In this document: piece after piece, positions 35,664 to 44,930 of the stretch
How positions within the stretch are numbered: the stretch's first letter is position 1
How the letters are laid out: the number at the start of each line of letters is the position of its first letter
NCBI GenBank assembly: GCA_944390825.1
Contig: CALXRG010000012.1
Coordinates: 1 to 64,000 of the forward strand
Direction of reading: 5' to 3'
Origin: an uncultured Akkermansia sp.
GTDB lineage: Bacteria > Verrucomicrobiota > Verrucomicrobiia > Verrucomicrobiales > Akkermansiaceae
DNA: 64,000 nucleotides
The notes under the pieces: model-generated
What the model saw: the letters and a program-made list of their open reading frames with translations, nothing else
Told to the model about the DNA's origin: nothing
Database searches by the model: none
Program-made: the position numbers and the translations under genes

Positions 35664-36650
35664 TCAGATATCTGCCTGTGATTTTCCTTGTTTCCGCAGA
35701 GCAAATACCAGGAAACCGATGCCCAGCAAAGCCAGGGCAAAGGACAGGTACTGCCCTCGTGTGATGCCGTACCAGACGGCCTCCTGCGGTTCTTTCAGGT
35801 ATTCAACGGTGATGCGCACAACGGCGTAGAGGAGGCAGAAGATGGCACAGAAAATGCCGTTGGGAGCTTTCTTCCAGCAGAGCCTTACCGTGATGAGCAC
35901 GGTGAAAAGGAGGAGGCCCTCGCCTGCTGCTTCAAAGAGTTGCGTGGGGATGCGCGGCGCGAGGAAGGGCTCCAGGGCTTCGCGGGCTGCTTCGTTTGCC
36001 CGGGTAGCCGCGATGATGGCCGCGTTCTCACTCCCGTCTCCCAGCAGCGGGATGTGGACAACGTTGTTGACCTCGGCATACATGGCCCACCATTGTTTGG
36101 ATGCAAAACTGTAGATCTCCTGTGGGAATTTCATCGCCAGCGGGTTTGCAGCATCAGTGATGCGGCCGTAAAGCTCACCGTTGATGAAATTGGCGATACG
36201 TCCGAAAAATAACCCGATGGGAGAGACGATGGCCAGCCCGTCCAGCACTGCCGTAAACGAAAGCGCGTGCCGGCGCGCGTAGAAATACGACACCAGTATA
36301 ACGCAGAGCATGCCGCCGTGCGAGGCCATGCCCCCTTCCCATACGCGCAGCACCCAGAGGGGATCAGCCAGAAAGCCATCCACTCCTTTTTCCGGCAGCC
36401 AGTAAAAGAAAAACTCGCCCAACCGGCCGCCCGCGAGCACACCCAGAAGGCAGACTAAGGTGATGAAATCTCCCAGCTTGTCTTCCGAAATGCAATAGAG
36501 TTTGCGCTCTGCTAGCCATTTGAGCATCAGGTAGCCCAGGATAAAACCCGCAATATAGGCCAGACCGTACCAGCGGATGGCCAGAGGTGTGCCCGGTATT
36601 TCCCAGAGCACCGGATCGATGTGGTGAACATAGGTGGCAAGCGTCGTCAT
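35664..36650 (-). CDS. lgt: Prolipoprotein diacylglyceryl transferase
   Basis: This 328-residue polytopic membrane protein has the Lgt signature GRIANFINGELYGRITD, plus IRWYGLAYIAGF near the N-terminus and EGGMASHGGML. It moves diacylglycerol from phosphatidylglycerol to the lipobox Cys, the first step of lipoprotein maturation; the Sel1 lipoprotein at 61861 is one likely substrate. It carries an extra loop (about 205-245), longer than in E. coli. The start at 36650 is set by its promoter, 9 bases upstream. Confidence 0.94.
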   Translation of the reverse strand: MTTLATYVHHIDPVLWEIPGTPLAIRWYGLAYIAGFILGYLMLKWLAERKLYCISEDKLGDFITLVCLLGVLAGGRLGEFFFYWLPEKGVDGFLADPLWVLRVWEGGMASHGGMLCVILVSYFYARRHALSFTAVLDGLAIVSPIGLFFGRIANFINGELYGRITDAANPLAMKFPQEIYSFASKQWWAMYAEVNNVVHIPLLGDGSENAAIIAATRANEAAREALEPFLAPRIPTQLFEAAGEGLLLFTVLITVRLCWKKAPNGIFCAIFCLLYAVVRITVEYLKEPQEAVWYGITRGQYLSFALALLGIGFLVFALRKQGKSQADI

Positions 36651-36659
36651 CCTGCAGAG

Positions 36660-36689
36660 CTTATAGCACAGCAGGGCTTCTTTCCTCAA
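36660..36689 (-). promoter_or_regulatory. Sigma70-type promoter of lgt, predicting a leaderless mRNA
   Basis: On the minus strand, TTGAGG (36689-36684), 18 bases, TATAAG (36665-36660), then 9 bases to the ATG at 36650. Confidence 0.65.
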
Positions 36690-36813
36690 GCCAATTTTTG
36701 TCCGAAGGTGTCCCGACACACAGTCGCGAGCGGATTTACGTTGCATTTTTTCCCGCTCTTTCAAAAAAAATGAAGCGCAGGCAAGATTCTTCTCGCCAAA
36801 TGCAGGGGAGCTA

Positions 36814-36822
36814 TGCTATAAA
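36814..36822 (+). promoter_or_regulatory. Extended -10 promoter of the Amuc_1102-1098-like operon
   Basis: TGC-TATAAA (36814-36822) with no good -35 box; the ATG at 36849 is 26 bases downstream. Confidence 0.5.
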
Positions 36823-36848
36823 TATAGCCACACATTTGAAATTTCTCC

Positions 36849-37664
36849 ATGAAGACATTCCTGCTTACTGCTGTGGCCGCGCTCTTTGGTTTTTCCTCGA
36901 TGCTTTCTGCTCAGGATGTTACAAGTGCGTTTGTGTTCCTCCCCAAAACACTCAAAGACCTTCCGAAAGTGTCCCCCGTATCGGAGGACAGCGCTTGGTA
37001 TGTGGTCAATGTGCCTGTGAGCTTCGAGGCTAAGGCACCCGCCAGCGAGAAACTCAAGCAGGTTTGGATTAAGGACATCCAGTTGCGTATCCACCTCGTG
37101 TTCGAGACGGAAAAGGGTAAGAGGATTTACCTGACCAAGGATGTAGCCCTGTCGGATGTGGCCCTCAAGCAGGAAAAGACAGCCGGGACCTACGGCGCTA
37201 CCTGCAACGTTGGCGTGTATCTCTCCCCCCGCTCGATGCACGTGCTGTTCAAGAAGGGCGAAGGCAAGGATGAGCTGAAGAGCAACCTCGTCGCGGTGGC
37301 CGTGCAGGGCAGTATCGATGGGACGCTGTGTAAGGTTGGGACGCGGGCCGACAAGAATGTTGCTCAGAAGAGCGCAAAAGGCGGTCGCTTTGACGACAAA
37401 TGGTATGTGAAGGGTATGAAAAAGGCGGAAACCAGCGCAGAACTGTTTGCTGTGTCTGAGACTCCTTTTGCCGGGACTCAAACCGGCAATTTCCGCTGCA
37501 AGCCCGTTTTTGGCGCTCCTGAGGTAGACGGCTCGGTGTTTGGCGACACTTCGTCGGCTTCGTCCGCATCCGGCAGCACCTCTTCATCAGCGGCTTCTTC
37601 TTCGGCAAGCTCTGCCGGTGCGGATTCTTCTGCTGATTCCGGCTCAGAGGATAGCGCAGAGTAA
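36849..37664 (+). CDS. Secreted Amuc_1102-like protein
   Basis: This 271-residue protein has a signal peptide (about 1-21, SAQ cleavage). A beta-rich domain (about 25-190) follows, then a Ser/Ala/Asp/Gly-rich tail (about 225-271). Size, position and layout match Amuc_1102 of A. muciniphila, first in the same five-gene order. Function in that species is unresolved; a part in the pilus- or secretin-like machine is inferred from linkage. No Shine-Dalgarno sequence precedes the ATG. pilM-like follows after 53 bp. Confidence 0.78.
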   Translation: MKTFLLTAVAALFGFSSMLSAQDVTSAFVFLPKTLKDLPKVSPVSEDSAWYVVNVPVSFEAKAPASEKLKQVWIKDIQLRIHLVFETEKGKRIYLTKDVALSDVALKQEKTAGTYGATCNVGVYLSPRSMHVLFKKGEGKDELKSNLVAVAVQGSIDGTLCKVGTRADKNVAQKSAKGGRFDDKWYVKGMKKAETSAELFAVSETPFAGTQTGNFRCKPVFGAPEVDGSVFGDTSSASSASGSTSSSAASSSASSAGADSSADSGSEDSAE

Positions 37665-37717
37665 GGGAACCAACGTTCCTGCTGCGATTTTTTCGATAAT
37701 CACTACACACAAAACAT

Positions 37718-39574
37718 ATGTCTGATTTCAAAACAACTGTTGCGTTGGAGATCGGCGCACAGAGTGTGACCATGGCCGTTTTTGTGCCGGCCGGCAAGGG
37801 CTTTTCCCTGTCGCGTTACGCTCGCCGCGATGTGCTGCTTGACCCGGTTGAGGAAGGCATGCGCATGGACTACGTGAGCAATGCCATAGCGGAATTGGTG
37901 GAGGAACTCAAAGTGCGCGGGAGCGAGGTGCACAACGTCGTTTCCGGTCAGCAGGTGTTCATGCGCTTCATCAAGCTGCCGGCGCTTGACATGGACGACC
38001 TGGCTGAACAGGTGGGTTACGAAGCCCAGCAGCATATACCCTTTCCCATTGAGGACATCGTCTACTCCTACCAGGAGCTGTCCTCCGGCGCCGATTCTGG
38101 CGAGCGTGAGGTTTTGCTTGTGGCGATCAAGAAAGACGTGTTGGATAACCTCAACACCCAAGTGGAAAGCAACGGCCTGAGCACCACGTCGGTCGACTGC
38201 TCCATCACTTCTCTCTTCAATGCCTACCGCGTTAGCTACCCCGGGGATACGCAGTCAGTCGTTATCCTGGACATCGGCGCGAAGACGACAGACATTATCT
38301 TCTCGGATAACGGCCGTTTCTTCACCCGGTCGGTCACGGCAGCGGGCTCCTTCATCACCAATTCCATAGCACGTGAATTTGGCCTGAGCTTCCGCGACGC
38401 GGAAAAACTCAAAGTCGAGCGCGGTCAGGTCTCGCTGGGTAACGGGCACACGGATGCCATGAGCGCCGAGGACGCATCCCTGGCCACCGTGATACGTACC
38501 TCCATGGGCCGACTGAGTTCGGAAGTGCAGCGCACCATCAATCACTATCGGGCGCAGTACAAAGGCAACACCCCGGTCAAGGCCTATATCTGTGGTGGTG
38601 GCGCGCGCATGCCCTTCGCCCAGGAGTTCCTCCAGACTGCCCTGAATATCCCGGTGGAGTTCCTTAATCCTCTGGTGCCGTTCAGCATCGGCAAGAAGGT
38701 AGACACCGCTGCGCTGGAGATGGATGCCCTCTGCCTCGGCCCCGTGGCTGGTGCTGCTGTGACCGGTGCGAAGTTCGGCGAGTTCAATATTGACCTCGTA
38801 CCGACCAGCGTCGGCAAGGAACGTGCCGAGAAGCAGCTTGTCCCCTGGGTGATTGCCGCCGGCGTGATTGCGCTTGCCGGTGCTGCTGTTTTCGCCTATG
38901 GGGCGCAGAAAGATGCTGAGGACGTGGAAAAACTCATCAGCTCAGTTTCCGGGGAGCACAAGAAGCTCATGAAGGTCCAGAGCGAGATCGAAGATTTGCA
39001 GAGCGATTACGACCGCGATGTCCGCAGTATTGAGAAGATCGCATCCAAGCTGGATGAGCGTTTCTCCTATGCCAAGCTTTTGGCTCCTCTCGCAGAAAAG
39101 ACCGTCTCCTACAAGTACTGGGTCAAGGAATTCGCGCCTCTGGTCAACTATGACGTCCAGGCGGTTGATCCCCAGAAAATAGCCCAGTACCGTCTCCTGA
39201 AGGACAAACCCGTGCGCGGTACGGCCGTGCAGCGCCCGAAGGACTCGGAGGATCCCGAGCGCAACCGCAAGGATCCGATGGTGACCGCTATCTACCTCTC
39301 CGGCTATACGGTGAGGGACCCCCGTATCGAGAGTAGCACCGAGCACCAGAACGTCGTGCGCAACGCCATTGCGGAGCGCCTGCACGCGACGGATCCGGAC
39401 TCCCCCTTCAACTTCACGAAGGAACAGCTCGACAACAACGTGCGCCTCTACATTCAGTTCGAGCTTCCGGCGAAGGACAACCGCTCCGCCTCCTCCGTGC
39501 CGGATTATCTGCAGCGCTTCCACGTCGTTCTGCCTCTCAAGCAGCCCATTCCCGTGCCTGAGCTGGCCCGCTAA
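37718..39574 (+). CDS. PilM-PilN-like fusion (Amuc_1101-like)
   Basis: This 618-residue protein has an N-terminal actin-like PilM domain (about 1-350): ALEIGAQSV, then VVILDIGAKTTDIIF (phosphate loop) and KAYICGGGARMPF. One membrane helix (about 370-390) follows, then a coiled coil (about 395-445) and a periplasmic PilN-like domain. In type IV pili PilM is cytoplasmic and binds the tail of the membrane protein PilN; here both are in one chain. It should anchor the inner membrane part of the machine made with the next three genes. Confidence 0.88.
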   Translation: MSDFKTTVALEIGAQSVTMAVFVPAGKGFSLSRYARRDVLLDPVEEGMRMDYVSNAIAELVEELKVRGSEVHNVVSGQQVFMRFIKLPALDMDDLAEQVGYEAQQHIPFPIEDIVYSYQELSSGADSGEREVLLVAIKKDVLDNLNTQVESNGLSTTSVDCSITSLFNAYRVSYPGDTQSVVILDIGAKTTDIIFSDNGRFFTRSVTAAGSFITNSIAREFGLSFRDAEKLKVERGQVSLGNGHTDAMSAEDASLATVIRTSMGRLSSEVQRTINHYRAQYKGNTPVKAYICGGGARMPFAQEFLQTALNIPVEFLNPLVPFSIGKKVDTAALEMDALCLGPVAGAAVTGAKFGEFNIDLVPTSVGKERAEKQLVPWVIAAGVIALAGAAVFAYGAQKDAEDVEKLISSVSGEHKKLMKVQSEIEDLQSDYDRDVRSIEKIASKLDERFSYAKLLAPLAEKTVSYKYWVKEFAPLVNYDVQAVDPQKIAQYRLLKDKPVRGTAVQRPKDSEDPERNRKDPMVTAIYLSGYTVRDPRIESSTEHQNVVRNAIAERLHATDPDSPFNFTKEQLDNNVRLYIQFELPAKDNRSASSVPDYLQRFHVVLPLKQPIPVPELAR

Positions 39575-39596
39575 ACCTTAACTCTCCATTTCATCC

Positions 39597-40502
39597 ATGA
39601 ACATTAGTGAAAACAAGCGCATTGCCGGCATTACCGTTCTTTTCGCCATTGCCTTTGGCGGCCTGATGTATTACGGGTTTGACTGTGCCGGACAGGCCGA
39701 TGAATCCATGGCCAAGCTGGACAACATTCGCAATGACTACAGCGGTTTCGAGGAAGCGGATATCCAACCTTCCCCGGAGAACGTCAAGGCATTGAGAAAA
39801 ATATGCGACGAGGCAAAGGCCAAGCGTCAGGAGCTTGAGACCCTGATGGACGGCTACAAGAAAGTCTGCACTGGTGATGGCGTCAGCATGGCGGCCACCG
39901 ACTATCTGGTACGCATCAAGCAGGATCGCGCTGAGGTGAAGAAAAAGGCCGATGCGAAGAAATGCAACCTTGCCGGCAATGCCGCCTCCTTCGGCAAGGA
40001 GGACCGCGACTTTGAGACCGCTCCGGAATCCGTGCGCGTGGCACCGCTTTTCTTCCAGCACCGCGTTGTCAGTTCCCTCGTCAACAAACTGGTAGATGCC
40101 GGTGCGTCCGCGGTGGAGAGCATTTACTGCGCGCCCCTTCCTGAAGCGACTTACGGCGAAGGCGACGACTGGGAAACCGAGCCGATGAGCTTTGAGATTG
40201 ATTTCCGTGTGCCGCGTGGCGTGCTTGCCTCGGTGCTCAACGATATCATGTCGAGCCGCGAGTATTTCATGACCATCACTGGCATGTACGTGAACAACGA
40301 GAACTCGCTGCCTGCCATGGATGCTTTCACGGCCCCGGTGGCGCCGGCAGCGGATTCTGCCGCGGCTCCGGCCGGTGGTGCGGCTGCTGATCCGGCTGCT
40401 GCTCAGGCTCCTGTGGCGGTTCTCAAGACCGGAGCAGACTCAGAAACCGTCCGGGTACACCTCAACATTCAAGTCCTCTATTTCAACCCCAAGGCTCACT
40501 AA
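39597..40502 (+). CDS. Amuc_1100-like envelope protein (PilO-like)
   Basis: This 301-residue protein has an N-terminal membrane helix (about 9-26). A coiled coil (about 32-85) follows, containing DIQPSPENVKALRK, similar in style and place to the Amuc_1100 segment before its globular domain. The rest is an alpha/beta periplasmic domain with an Ala/Pro-rich insert (about 245-275). Amuc_1100 of A. muciniphila is the abundant envelope protein known for TLR2 signalling and metabolic effects in the host. Sequence identity looks low, so host activity should not be assumed. It is in an operon with its neighbours, 22 bp after the PilM-PilN-like gene. Confidence 0.82.
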   Translation: MNISENKRIAGITVLFAIAFGGLMYYGFDCAGQADESMAKLDNIRNDYSGFEEADIQPSPENVKALRKICDEAKAKRQELETLMDGYKKVCTGDGVSMAATDYLVRIKQDRAEVKKKADAKKCNLAGNAASFGKEDRDFETAPESVRVAPLFFQHRVVSSLVNKLVDAGASAVESIYCAPLPEATYGEGDDWETEPMSFEIDFRVPRGVLASVLNDIMSSREYFMTITGMYVNNENSLPAMDAFTAPVAPAADSAAAPAGGAAADPAAAQAPVAVLKTGADSETVRVHLNIQVLYFNPKAH

Positions 40503-40538
40503 GACCCAAGGTTCACAAACTTTAGCGCATTTGATATT

Positions 40539-41645
40539 ATGTCAGAAAACTCAATTTCACACGCGAAAACGATCGCCATCGTCTCAGGCGTCGTCTTGGG
40601 ACTGGTAGGGGTGGGCATGGGGATTCCCCACCTGATTGATGACCCGACCAAGCGTCCCTCAGCAGCGATCGGCTCGATGGAAGAGGAACAGCGCAGCGAG
40701 CTTGAAGCACCACTTCAGGCTGCCACCAGGAGCATGGGCCTGAAGGCCGCACTCGGCGATCATGTGCCGCGTGGCTCCAAGGAAGACCGCGTGGCTCCCT
40801 TGTTCTTCGCTCCTCAGCTCTGGCAGGTAACGCTCTCAGACCGCAACGCCATCATCGATATCTACGACCCGAACGCCCCGAACATCCATGCAGAAGTGCC
40901 CAACAGCTGGTTTATTGCCAATGGGCTTTTGGCTGACATGGGCAAGAAAGATGCCTTGGCCGTGGACAGCGATGGGGATGGCTTCTCCAACTTTGAGGAA
41001 TACCAGGGCAATACCAAACCGAATGACCCCAATTCCTATCCTCCGCTTGTCACGACGGAACGTGCCAAGCTTGAGGCTATTGCCATCATCACGAAGCGTG
41101 CCCGCATCGAGGTGGAGGGTATGTTCGGTATCCAGGAGCAAACACCGGACTCTGTCAACATCACTGTAACTCAGCTGACCAAAAAAGGTGAGCTCACGGC
41201 CAACAAAACGAAGAAGGCCTACAAAGTGGGTGATGATATTGACGTGCTCGACGACGCCAAGCGCTTCAAGGTGGAGTCGTTCGCCAAAAAGGAGTTTGGC
41301 ACGTCCTACGGCGGTAAGAGCAACGAAAACGTCGTTGTGCTGAAGGATAATGCACTTCCCGATGTGCCGGCGATTACCGTGCGTGCGGGCACACCCCGTG
41401 CTCATGAGACCCATCCCGGTGTCCGTCGCGCCTATGACATGGAAGACACGAAGGTGAAGTTCCGCGTCACGGCCGGGAAAACGGCCAAGAACGAGTTCAC
41501 CGTCCGCGTAGGCGAAGGCTTTACCCTGCCGAATGCGGATGGAAGCAACACCGAGTGCAAGCTCGAGGACGTCAATGAGCGCCAAAACTCTGTCAACATC
41601 AGCGTGAAGGGGATGGAAAGCCCCATCGCAGTCCCCAAAGTTTGA
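40539..41645 (+). CDS. Amuc_1099-like membrane-anchored protein
   Basis: This 368-residue protein has one N-terminal membrane helix (about 9-26). A region follows with an EF-hand/thrombospondin-3-like calcium loop (DSDGDGFSNFEEY, about residues 144-156), then two beta-rich domains. It fills the PilP-like place between the Amuc_1100-like protein and the secretin, and could couple the inner membrane complex to the secretin. Function is inferred from order only. No Shine-Dalgarno sequence is seen in the 36 bp upstream. Confidence 0.78.
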   Translation: MSENSISHAKTIAIVSGVVLGLVGVGMGIPHLIDDPTKRPSAAIGSMEEEQRSELEAPLQAATRSMGLKAALGDHVPRGSKEDRVAPLFFAPQLWQVTLSDRNAIIDIYDPNAPNIHAEVPNSWFIANGLLADMGKKDALAVDSDGDGFSNFEEYQGNTKPNDPNSYPPLVTTERAKLEAIAIITKRARIEVEGMFGIQEQTPDSVNITVTQLTKKGELTANKTKKAYKVGDDIDVLDDAKRFKVESFAKKEFGTSYGGKSNENVVVLKDNALPDVPAITVRAGTPRAHETHPGVRRAYDMEDTKVKFRVTAGKTAKNEFTVRVGEGFTLPNADGSNTECKLEDVNERQNSVNISVKGMESPIAVPKV

Positions 41646-41716
41646 CCTTTCGGGCAATGTTACCCCACAAAATCGAACAAAAAACATGCGAAATCCCATT
41701 TTTTAAAACTGTAGAC

Positions 41717-41745
41717 TTTACAACCCGATAGATTTCTGTCATAAA
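41717..41745 (+). promoter_or_regulatory. Possible internal promoter of the secretin gene
   Basis: TTTACA (41717-41722), 17 bases, CATAAA (41740-41745). The ATG is 12 bases beyond, so the leader would be very short. Confidence 0.45.
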
Positions 41746-41757
41746 TAAGACATTACC

Positions 41758-44508
41758 ATGAACCACGCACCTCTGAATATCACGAAGCGGACTCTCTCCA
41801 TCATGGCCATCGCTGCAACCTGCCAGTTTGCACAGGCCAACACCGATGGATATCTGAGTACCTCCTCCGCAGCCGGCACCAGCGCTGTAGGTCCCACAGC
41901 CGTCATTGGCGACTCCTCACAGACCAGTATCGACGCCCGGGAAAAAGCACGCCGTAAAGCAAAGATGGATGCAGCTCTTCAGCTTCTGCAGGAAGGGCGC
42001 TCCGCATACGAAGCCAAGAAGTATACACGAGCCCTGGAGAAGTTCCAGAATGCCTGGGCGGAGATTCCCAAGGCTCCCGCGACAGTCAAGTGGCAGGAGC
42101 ACATCATCGACTGCATTGGGGATGCCTCGATCGCCGTGTCGATGGAGTACGCTAAGATCGGCCGCTATGACGAAGCTGAGCAGCTCCTGCTCGATGTACT
42201 CAGCCGGGATCCCAAGAATCGCCTGGCGGCACGCCGCCTCGAGGAACTCCGTGACCCGATCCGCAACAACCCTGCGCTGACACCCGAGCACGTCAAGAAT
42301 GTAGAGGAAGTGCAACGCCTTCTGACATTGGGCTGGGGGTACTACAACCTCGGTGACCTTGACGCCGCATACGATTCTTTCAATCAGGTGCTGGAAATTG
42401 ACAAGTACAACAGCGCTGCCCGCCGTGGACAGGAAGCAGTCAGCAAGCGCCGCATGGTCTACTACGAAAGCGCCCGCGATGCATTCCGCGCCCGCGCCCT
42501 TGCCGAGGTTGATGCCTCGTGGCAGGAAGCTTTACCGAAGGAAATTGCCGATATCGAATTCGGTGGAGCTGTGACGGAGACCCTTTCTCCCAACCAGCTG
42601 CGCAACGAAGAGATGCTCTCCTCGATGCGCGTATCAGAGGTGGTGCTCCAGGAGGCTCCGATGGCTGAAGCCCTCGACATCCTCCGCGCCGAGGCCAAGA
42701 AGAACAACATGACGCTCAACTTCATCTTTGAGCGCCCCAAAGCAGCCCCTGCGCCCGCACCTGCTCCTGCAGCCGACGAAGACGAAGTTGACGAAGACGA
42801 GGGTGATGAAGACAGCGAGGGCGGAAGCGAAGAGAGCGTCGCCCCGGCTCCCTTGGCTCAGGCCCCTGCCGAGGCCATGATTACCGAGCTGAAGGTAAGC
42901 GACGTCAGCGGTAAAGACCTGCTGGATCTGATGTGCGCCGATGCCGGCTGTCAGTATCGCGTCGAAGACAACGCCATCGTGGTCTACCAGACGGGCTCGA
43001 GCGAGAAGATGTTCCGCCGTCAGTGGAAAGTTGCGCCAAGCTTCTTCAAATCCCGCTCCGATGGAGAAGAAGAGGAGTTGTTTGACGAAGACACCGGCAT
43101 GTCCGCGGCTGCTCCCAAGAAGCTTGAGCCCAAGAGCGTACTGCTCAGCGCCGGCGTCACCTTCCCCCGCGGGGCTGAAGCCCGCTACTCCGAGGCCACG
43201 GGAATGCTGACTGTCACCAATACTCCGGAAAACCTCGATGCTGTGGAAGACGCCATTGCCGAGTTCCGCCGCAACATGCCGCAGATGGTCAAAGTGAGCA
43301 CCAAGTTCATTGAGGTCTCGCAGACCAACGAAGAGGAACTTAGTTTTGACTGGGTTGTCAACCCGTTCTCCATCAACAACTCAGGGAACACCTACGTCGG
43401 CGGTGTCAACGGAACCTCGTCCAACCCGCTTCGCAAGCCGGGCGACTTCGTCACCTCCGGTGGCAACGCCTATGCCAACAACTACAGCGGCAACGGCTCG
43501 TGGCCGATCTCGTCCAACACGACCAACGCCACAGATGCCATCACCAACGGCTTGGTCACTGGCGGCCTGCGCTCCGGCTCATCTGCCCTCTCGGCCAGCC
43601 AGCTCGACACCCTGCTGTCCAACGGCAGCATCGGCTCGAGTGCAGCAACCTCGCCGGCTCCAGGCATCCTCTCCCTCACGGGTATCTTCGACAGCGGCTC
43701 CTACCAGATGATCATGCGTGGTCTCTCCCAGAAGAAAGGCGTCGACGTCATGTCCGCCCCGAGTCTGGTCTCCCGTCCCGGTGGAGTGGAGTGGTCCCCC
43801 GAGCCTGACCCGCTGGCCAGCGACCAGGGTGGCGACAACAACTGCGCCAAGATTGAAATGATCCGCCGCTTCGTCTACCCCTCCGCTTACGATGCACCCC
43901 AGATTCAGAGTAACTCCGGCAACAACAACAACGACAACAACACAGCCGGCCTTCCGATTGCCGCCCCTGCCAACCCCAGCGAGTGGTCAGTGGAAGAAGT
44001 CGGTATCATGATGCGCTTCAAGGTTGCCGAGTTCGATACCGATGCCGATATCATCAAGTTCGAGCAGTTCGAGATTCGCGTAGTGGACTTCGAGGGCTTC
44101 ATCAACTACGGCTCTCCCATCACTGCCGGTATTGCCAACAATACCTCCATCGAGCACATCACCCTCACCGATAACCGCATCGACATGCCGGTGTTCAGCC
44201 GCCGCTACGTCAACAGCAACCCCTGCATCTATGATGGTTACACCATCGCCGTCGGTGGCATGATCGAGGACAACGTGCAGAAAGTGGAAGACCGTGTGCC
44301 TGTGTTTGGCGATCTGCCGCTCATTGGTCAGTTCTTCCGCAGCAACGCCGAATCCCACATCCGCCGCAACCTGGTGGTATTCGTCACCGCCGAGAAGATT
44401 GACCCGACTGGCAAGCCCACGCGCCTCCGCGAAAAGGGCACGGGTGATAATCCTACGGCCTCCAATGCTCCCAGCCTGTTCCCGGATGACGGCTTGGCCA
44501 ATCCGTAA
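41758..44508 (+). CDS. Secretin with N-terminal TPRs (PilQ/GspD-like, Amuc_1098-like)
   Basis: This 916-residue outer membrane protein has a signal peptide (about 1-27). TPR-like helices (about 60-240) follow, then an STN/N-domain region split by an acidic low-complexity insert (about 335-365, DEDEVDEDEGDED). The C-terminal secretin pore ends with VPVFGDLPLIGQFFRS and RRNLVVFVTAEKI. Secretins form multimeric outer membrane gates for pili or type II secretion. It is the last gene of the Amuc_1102-1098-like block and is followed by a strong terminator. No pilin, prepilin peptidase or motor ATPase is in the window. Confidence 0.92.
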   Translation: MNHAPLNITKRTLSIMAIAATCQFAQANTDGYLSTSSAAGTSAVGPTAVIGDSSQTSIDAREKARRKAKMDAALQLLQEGRSAYEAKKYTRALEKFQNAWAEIPKAPATVKWQEHIIDCIGDASIAVSMEYAKIGRYDEAEQLLLDVLSRDPKNRLAARRLEELRDPIRNNPALTPEHVKNVEEVQRLLTLGWGYYNLGDLDAAYDSFNQVLEIDKYNSAARRGQEAVSKRRMVYYESARDAFRARALAEVDASWQEALPKEIADIEFGGAVTETLSPNQLRNEEMLSSMRVSEVVLQEAPMAEALDILRAEAKKNNMTLNFIFERPKAAPAPAPAPAADEDEVDEDEGDEDSEGGSEESVAPAPLAQAPAEAMITELKVSDVSGKDLLDLMCADAGCQYRVEDNAIVVYQTGSSEKMFRRQWKVAPSFFKSRSDGEEEELFDEDTGMSAAAPKKLEPKSVLLSAGVTFPRGAEARYSEATGMLTVTNTPENLDAVEDAIAEFRRNMPQMVKVSTKFIEVSQTNEEELSFDWVVNPFSINNSGNTYVGGVNGTSSNPLRKPGDFVTSGGNAYANNYSGNGSWPISSNTTNATDAITNGLVTGGLRSGSSALSASQLDTLLSNGSIGSSAATSPAPGILSLTGIFDSGSYQMIMRGLSQKKGVDVMSAPSLVSRPGGVEWSPEPDPLASDQGGDNNCAKIEMIRRFVYPSAYDAPQIQSNSGNNNNDNNTAGLPIAAPANPSEWSVEEVGIMMRFKVAEFDTDADIIKFEQFEIRVVDFEGFINYGSPITAGIANNTSIEHITLTDNRIDMPVFSRRYVNSNPCIYDGYTIAVGGMIEDNVQKVEDRVPVFGDLPLIGQFFRSNAESHIRRNLVVFVTAEKIDPTGKPTRLREKGTGDNPTASNAPSLFPDDGLANP

Positions 44509-44534
44509 GGAACACGACGTTCATGGTTGTTTTT

Positions 44535-44573
44535 CACCCCGTTCTGCTGCGGCAGGGCGGGGTGTTCTTTTTT
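44535..44573 (+). terminator. Terminator after the secretin gene
   Basis: Stem CACCCCG/CGGGGTG with an internal stem and tail TTCTTTTTTC. Confidence 0.88.
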
Positions 44574-44846
44574 CACCGTGCTACCCTGTTTCCGGCGATG
44601 TGCAGCAAGGTAAGAGCAGTATAAGCGTATGCACTCAACCGGAAACATCGTAAGCCGCCAACGAGACTGCCACCCGTGTCAGCGAGGTGACCCCGTTGAC
44701 TGCTTACCCTGAAACCGGACGCCTGATAGCCTCCATTTGCGGCGTACTTCGGTGCTGCCGGACTGCGGGAACAGTCACCCGGGCGAGGGTAGAAGGGCCT
44801 GCGACTCCAGTGCGCCGTGTGATTTACAATGGGATGGCACGCAATA
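44574..44846. other. Structured intergenic region of unknown role
   Basis: No gene fits here, but inverted repeats are dense. GTTTCCGG (44588-44595) pairs with CCGGAAAC (44639-44646); GACTG/CAGTC lies at 44761-44776; ACCC/GGGT lies at 44777-44790. This could be an unannotated structured RNA or a regulatory site. I could not match it to RNase P, tmRNA, SRP RNA or a cobalamin riboswitch. Confidence 0.4.
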
Positions 44847-44885
44847 CAAAACCCGCTTTCCTTTCTTCGCAAAAGGAAAGCGGGT
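44847..44885 (-). terminator. Terminator after the phoB-like gene
   Basis: An 11-bp stem ACCCGCTTTCC/GGAAAGCGGGT; on the minus strand it is followed by TTTGTATT. Confidence 0.78.
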
Positions 44886-44930
44886 AGCTGCGCTTGCCGC
44901 AGGGGCGGCTGGGGCACAGTCACTGCCTGA

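Noticed and set aside
44574-44846. A known structured RNA such as RNase P RNA, tmRNA, SRP RNA or a cobalamin riboswitch
   Set aside because: None of the conserved core sequences of these RNAs could be found on either strand, so only an unassigned structured region is reported.
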